Of a stretch of DNA of 64,000 bases, positions 58,371-64,000 are shown one piece after another; positions within the stretch are counted from its first letter, which is position 1, and every line of letters begins with the position of its first letter. The notes under the pieces are model-generated. The model worked only from the letters and a program-made list of their open reading frames with translations, searched no databases and was not told the origin of the DNA. The stretch comes from Sipunculus nudus (Eukaryota > Annelida > Sipuncula > Golfingiida > Sipunculidae): contig CM049315.1 in the NCBI GenBank assembly GCA_026874595.1, positions 65,345,389 through 65,409,388 of the forward strand, given 5' to 3'. Both the position numbers and the translations under genes were made by a program.

Positions 58371-60680
58371 AGCTCAGCTGACTATAAGTCATCTGAGCTA
58401 TAGTCTTGGTACATTGTCCATCGTCCGTCTGTCGATCTGTCTGTCCGTCCGTCTAGCCGTCTGGATGTCCGTCTGTAAGACTGCCACGTTTCGACACCAT
58501 TGGATCTACGAATCTGAAATTCGGCATACAGTTAGATGTCCCCTAAATCTCCTACCATGCCAAAAATTGGATCAATAGGACTCCGTTCCTTCGAGATATT
58601 AAGGAAAAACCTCAATTTTTTATTAGAAATCTATTTTCACACTTCAGGACTACCCAATATCAAAACTACTCATCTGGTTTTCTTCATATTTACCATAAAT
58701 ATTCCTCTGTATAGTTCCTATGAACATGCAAGAAATTAAGTCAGTATTTTTTACTTTAAAAAAAGTTATGGGCCCAAACATAATGGACTTTGTAAAAAAA
58801 TCAGGGAAGATATTTGGTCACTTAAGACCAAAAGTGTTGAAGGTATGGGCTTCTTTTTTTTCAGTGATTCAACTTAAGTTAATTAAAATTTAATTGTATA
58901 CCAAAAATTAGATAAAAATCTGTAAATTGTTTTTAGCTCAGCTGACTATAAGCCGTCTCGATGTCAGTCTGTAAGACTGCCACGTTTCGACACCATTGGA
59001 TCTACGAATCTGAAATTCGGCATACTGTTAGATGTCCCCTAAATCTCCTACCATGCCAAAAATTGGATCAATAGGACTCCGTTCCTTCGAGATATTAAGG
59101 AAAAACCTCAATTTTTTATTAGAAATCTATTTTCACACTTCAGGACTACCCAATATCAAAACTACTCATCTGGTTTTCTTCATATTTACCATAAATATTC
59201 CTCTGTATAGTTCCTATGAACATGCAAGAAATTAAGTCAGTATTATTTACTTTAAAAAAAGTTATGGGCCCAAACATAATGGACTTTGTAAAAAAATCAG
59301 GGAAGATATTTGGTCACTTAAGACCAAAAGTGTTAAAGGTATGGGCTTCTTTTTTTTCAGTGATACAACTTAAGTTAATTAAAATTTAATTGTATACCAA
59401 AAATTAGATAAAAATCTGTAAATTGTTGTTAGCTCAGCTGACTATAAGTCATCTGAGCTATAGTCGTGGTCCATTGTCCGTCGTCCGTCCGTCTGTCCGT
59501 CCGTCCGTCCGTCCGTCCGTAGATGTGGCACGTTTTGAAACCGTAAGACCTAGGAATCCAAAATTCAGCATAATGTTAGATGTCCCCAAGATCTCCTACC
59601 AAGCGGAAAACTGGGTCTTTGCGACTTCATTCCTTTGAGAAATTAAGGAAAAACCTCAATTTTTTATTAAAAACCTATTTTCACACTTTAGGACTGCCTA
59701 ATATCAAAACCACTCATCTGTTTTTTCTCATATTTCCTATAAATAATCCTCTATATAATTCCTATGTACATGCCAGAAATTAGGTCTGTATTATTTAATT
59801 TAAAAAAGTTATGGGCCCAAACATAATGCATTTTGTAAATAATCAGGAAAGAAATTTTATCACTTAACGCAAAACTTGTTAAAGCTAGGCACTTTTTTTC
59901 CAGTAATATTACTTTTATTAATCAAAATTAAATTGTATACCCAAAATAAGATCAAAATCTTTTAAATTTTTAAAAATATTATCAAAAATAAAAAATTGGT
60001 ACCTTAAATTTTGCCCAACTTTGACCATGGCACGTTTTTTTGCTGTAACTGCTGTGGATTTAATTTTCACAGCATGTTTTTGGTAGCATTTCAACTGTTA
60101 ACACCAAAAATTTGAAACCAGTTGATCAAAAACTGTAGATTTTATTCAAGTTTTCAAGCACCATGTCACATATTGCTAGTGTTATGCAGTTTGCTAGAGC
60201 TCAGCTTCCGAGCTTCAGCTCTAAGTTCCTTAAATTTGGCATACAGTTAGATTTCTCCAAAATCCCCTACCATGCCAAGAATTTGGTCACTAGGACTTAA
60301 TTCCTTCGAGATATCAATGAAAAACTTCATTTTTCCATTAAAAACCCAATGTTACACTTTAAGACTGCCTAATATCAAAACCACTGATCTGACTTTGATC
60401 ATATATAATATACATATTTTTCTATACATTCACTATGCACATGCCAGAAATGATGTCAGTATTGTGTATTTTTTTTAAGTTATGGGCCCAAACATAATGC
60501 ACTTTGTAAAAAATCAAGAAATATATTTACTCCCTTAACAAGGGCATTGCTGAAGCTAGAGATTTTTTTTGTCAGGGATGTAACATTATTTAATCAAGAT
60601 TCAATTGAATACCCAAAATTAGTTCTGAATTTTTCAAATTTTATAAGTTATTAGTATAAATATAAAATTAGTACCTTAGT
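58371..60680 (+). mobile_element. Family A1 elements in tandem (three left ends)
   Basis: Left ends begin at 58371, 58935 and 59431 in the same orientation. The second lacks most of its second hairpin arm and microsatellite. The first two units are nearly identical for about 450 bp at an offset of 496, and both encode the same 67-residue frame. The third unit has a full GTCCGTCC microsatellite and two core repeats (59577 and 60247). No right terminus is found before unrelated sequence starts near 60681. Confidence 0.8.
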
Positions 60681-61630
60681 TTTGTTACAACGGGGAATTA
60701 GGGGAGTTCTTCCCTGGCCATAACACAGTCACACGGCGCGTCAGGTGAATAACTGAGACAGTCCAAGTTGGATATTGTGCTGTTTTATTTCCAGTTGTCT
60801 TGGTTTACATGTTGATGATGGCGTGGGTCTGTCTGCCAGTTCCCAGCCCAACACAGGATTTTGTATCAGTATTACTACGTCACAAACCTTTACATCATCT
60901 TACACTTTTTCTATTGGATATTGGATATGTGTCATTATGACATACCTGAATGTTTAGATAACCATATATGGCTTCGGCTTTCGCCTACGCACAAACTTTT
61001 TCCTTGTTTTACCTAAAACTCATGTAATATCATTATATTCCTGATATTAATATATTCAGGGTATATATTTGTTTCCTAATCGATTCTATGTGACCCAGCT
61101 ACTTACTGACTCACTTTTGGTACAGTTTTCCTGTCCAAAATTACTGCCTTATGCGCAGGCCGGTATTCACCGTACCTTTGACTTTTATATCATTTTACAC
61201 TGTCATCCAGATCTAAACCTGGCTTCTGCTGATGCCTATAATAACAGAATCTATTTTGGCTTACTTGATTAAGTTTACATTCACATGGCTATAACAATTA
61301 TACCAGTCTATAGTAATCACTGGTTGTCTGCATTCAGAATTTATGTCCATTAAAATACTCATTTATCAGCTTCTTTTCTAAACCTATATGCTAACCGACA
61401 TATGGAGATCGGAATCCAAACACCTGTCTTACAATGGTAGACAATGCGTTGGTACACCAATTTAGGCTATTATCATTTCTCTCTGTCGCACTATCTGTCT
61501 TTCCATCTGCTGAACTGGTAACTGATCTTATGTGTACCAAAATATTGCGTTAAAATCAGTAATTAATTATAATAGATATTAACACCTCTTACCACATAAC
61601 ATATCCCTGGGGCTCAAAATTTGAACTCCG
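60681..61630. other. Unrelated sequence with LTR-like border
   Basis: Sequence changes character at TGTTACAACGGGGAATTAGG (60685), which looks like an LTR border of TGTTACA type and interrupts the family A1 body. No partner border or coding sequence is identifiable, and the short frames at 60775 and 61069 have no motif. Confidence 0.25.
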
Positions 61631-62511
61631 GGTCAAATACACAGGAAAATGAAAAACACACTGGGGACAATGTGTACAACATTAGAACAATGTAAGCAAG
61701 AATAATAGGATAAATCGGTGAATATATGTATAATAACAATAATGATCATAATAATAGACATATATAAAATACGAGAAGTATCAATAGTATAACATGAAAA
61801 ATCGCATCAAAGTACTGGCTGCAGCGTCAGTACAATCCATAAGCATCAATATAGTATCAGGAAACATGGATAATACAATATACTAGTAGCTATCTCTAGT
61901 ATGCTAGTTTGTTTTTTGTATTTATATATTTTTGTGGGTGTGTTGGAGTACATCTTATCGTAACACAGCAAGAAGGTAAAATAGTTGTCCCTTAATTGTA
62001 TGATAATATTCAATAAGTTTCATGAAGGTACAATCACAAGAAAATACATTATAGATATATATATTTAAATATACATATGAAAAGACCAATATACATAATA
62101 CGATAAGAATATAATGCAGGATAAATATACATCAATGAGATCTACACATTAGTATGTAGTGATGATTAACTACACATAAGATATAATGATAAGGGATAAT
62201 AAGTATACAGATATATGCATGGCTTATTTGCAAAGAGGCAAAAATTATACATACTAGTAGTCAAACAGCCTTTTTCTTTAGTGATTTTAAAGCTTTTGTA
62301 CATTTTTTTTCATTTTTTTTTTTTTTTTCAATATGCACGTATTAAGGAACAATAAGAATAAGCATATGTACAATCGTAACAACAAGAATAATGCTACCTA
62401 TTTCATGTATTATCAAGAAATATCATAAAAGACAGTATCATATAACAAAGATATATATACATATACATATAGCGACAATTTTCTAAATAGACGCTACATA
62501 AGGAAATAACC
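61631..62511. other. AT-rich unannotated stretch
   Basis: Strongly AT-rich with many 'ata' steps and a T run near 62308-62328. No gene supported. It could contain the 3' untranslated part of the candidate exon at 62512-62898 on the minus strand. Confidence 0.35.
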
Positions 62512-62898
62512 TCAACGTGATATTGCACCATCTAATGATACATTATCAGATAGTGGATACAACGTAGCATGCGTTGTATTATCCGTCATGGACATCGTGG
62601 ACAACGATGCCATGAACGGAGGTACAGCAGGAAACATTGCTGTTTTGAGTGCCTGACCCGGAACTTTTAATGGATTTGTAGCGACTTTATTGTCTACGTC
62701 CGTTTCATAGGAAGTGGGGTCCTCCCGTGTAGGACACGAGTTAACCAAATACACAACGCCGTGATGTTTCATCGTAAGAATCGTAATAGGAAGTCCGTGA
62801 CGCAACATGCGTTTTAATTTCCATGATTGCTAAAACGATATAAAGAAGGATTCCTAACAGTAAGTGGAATGTATTTCTTCCCGTGTGATGCCCATTTT
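62512..62898 (-). CDS. Possible terminal exon of a membrane protein (unrecognised)
   Basis: On the minus strand a pyrimidine-rich 'ccttgtccccttacag' immediately precedes 62898 and makes a good acceptor. One frame from there reads 'NTFHLLLGILLYIVLAIMEI', a likely membrane segment, then a short tail 'SRTSYYDSYDETSRRCVFG' and a stop. A second frame is open further, with 'TREDPTSYETDVDNKVATNP' and 'LSDNVSLDGAISR' before a stop at 62512. The real protein could use either frame, or the two could be parts of one tail split by a frameshift. Codon composition is less AT-biased than the flanks. No family recognised and no upstream exon found. Confidence 0.3.
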
Positions 62899-62899
62899 C

Positions 62900-63439
62900 T
62901 GTAAGGGGACAAGGAATGGATGAATAAGTATGAGGAATGACATATGAGAATAGTAAATCTCTCCACAAATGTGTGTATTGATCTTAACCTTAAGGATTTA
63001 AGATGGTAATTTTATTGCTAGCTATTTATGTGCAAGACCAACACATCAGCACCCCATCAAAATGATACGAATGTGGGGTTGGGGATGTCCCCACCAGTAT
63101 CACATACGGTTGCTGATGCGCGTGGCTGACAATGTTCCAAGACCAATTTGATGACAGAAGTCTTTATTCAAAAGCAAGCGGTCTGGGACAGTCTCTCTCT
63201 CTGAGAGAGCCGCCCAGCCTCCCTGACTCACTCTCTGTCTGTGCGCACTACAGATAGTTTTGTTACAGAGCTTTCACGTGACACATGAGACATACATATC
63301 CATATTTCTGCATTTTGTCATAAAAGCTAAACCTTATTGGATGACCCAAAGTAGGTCACAATTACATCAGAGTTATAAGTGTTTTTCCTATCTTTCGTGA
63401 GATCTGATTGGACCAAAGTTCTATGGAAAATCCCAAGTC
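62900..63439. other. Unannotated stretch
   Basis: No gene supported. 63150-63260 is GC-richer, with CT/GA-rich runs ('gtctctctctctgagagagc', a short palindrome). Confidence 0.35.
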
Positions 63440-63594
63440 TGACCTGACATGCATACAGTTATAGACTGACCTACAAGTCCTATTAACAGACTCATATAAA
63501 CATAATCTGCCTGCCTCATCATAGAAACCAATTTAGAGCTAATTTGTGAGAGTACAATAAGGCTCTACAAACATACTGAATTACCATTAGATAC
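63440..63594 (+). repeat. Dispersed repeat, copy 2
   Basis: Diverged match to 20204-20352: 'gacctgacatgcatacagtt', 'atagactgacct', then 'caataaggct' and 'catactgaatta' in the same order. Class unknown. Confidence 0.5.
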
Positions 63595-64000
63595 TTGGTC
63601 GTCTGATGAACATTAATAATTCTTTGGCTCTGTCTGAATATCAGAACAGACTGAAACCAAGATTGATTTTTATTGTTTCTGAATGATTTTAGATCTTAAT
63701 TAATGAAATATTGAAATATTCCTTTAAATATGTGTTAAGTCACATATACACCCTTTCTCACTCCATAACAGTTTTAACCAACAACATAACAATAAACAAT
63801 AAATTAATAAATTTTTATAAGTTTTTAATAACAAATTAAAGAAAAATAGAAAAGGAATTTGTTAGTTTATAATAACAGGAAATTAACTTGCAGTTACTGA
63901 TGATATAAGAATCTTGTATCGATGGGTAGAATGTCACATATTCCAAATAACACCATGCAGTCACCTATGGCATTTTTCAGTTCATTTTTAATGATAAAGA
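63595..64000. other. AT-rich unannotated stretch
   Basis: Very AT-rich sequence to the end of the window, nothing recognised. Confidence 0.4.

Noticed and set aside
58536-59235. Two identical 67-codon frames
   Set aside because: They lie in the duplicated family A1 core and a similar frame occurs wherever that core is present (832, 1494, 33043, 59580). It is element sequence with no recognisable domain.
1-64000. tRNA, rRNA and other RNA genes
   Set aside because: I scanned for clover-leaf-like arrangements and conserved rRNA words and saw none I could support. A covariance-model search would be needed to exclude them.

Overview
This looks like intergenic, repeat-dominated DNA from a marine invertebrate nuclear genome, most likely a bivalve or other mollusc. 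The base composition is AT-rich, there is no dense gene array, and every long open frame is either a tandem-repeat artefact or retroelement debris. Many repeats also have the architecture described for Helentron-associated non-autonomous elements (HINEs; the bivalve 'pearl' elements have been placed in this group). The mollusc assignment is an inference. No complete protein-coding gene can be supported. A few short stretches may be single exons or decayed coding tails, and all are scored low.

The main content is a nested thicket of at least nine families of Helentron-like elements, named A to I here. Most share one plan: a left end with an imperfect hairpin, often a GTCC/GTCT-type microsatellite, a body of tandem subrepeats, an internal copy of the left arm near the right end, a short perfect hairpin, and a terminus CTAG or CTTG next to T-rich flank. 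No target duplications are seen. No Rep/helicase frame is present, so every copy must have been mobilised in trans.

Layout. 1-3.8 kb: family A and B fragments. 4.74-10.7 kb: one 51-bp satellite array interrupted by families E (twice) and F. 11.4-13.5 kb: family A cut by a complete family D element. 14.1-15.4 kb: duplicated A-type right ends. 17.8-19.4 kb: 69-bp satellite with higher-order structure, followed by a possible exon. 20.4-22.7 kb: family B with a reversed H inside it, then a reversed G. 24.1-30.4 kb: a 4.7-kb B element carrying a nested A, then a complete C element. 31-35.4 kb: concatenated A ends and one complete A2 element. 35.5-42.1 kb: unlike the rest, with a possible LTR and a decayed Gypsy-type (Metaviridae) retrotransposon. 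42.5-46.0 kb: three-level nest (A inside B inside I). 49.3-51.7 kb: B carrying H. 52.2-52.7 kb: 35-bp array. 53.5-56.9 kb: another B with nested A. 57.4-60.7 kb: decayed coding tail, then tandem A left ends. 60.7-64 kb: AT-rich sequence with one possible terminal exon on the minus strand.

The elements do not form a pathway. What links them is a common transposition architecture: unrelated end sequences fold the same way, insert into T-rich sites, and in places reuse the same host site. Several families also carry AGGTCA direct repeats and a recurrent palindrome, GGTGGCGCCACC.
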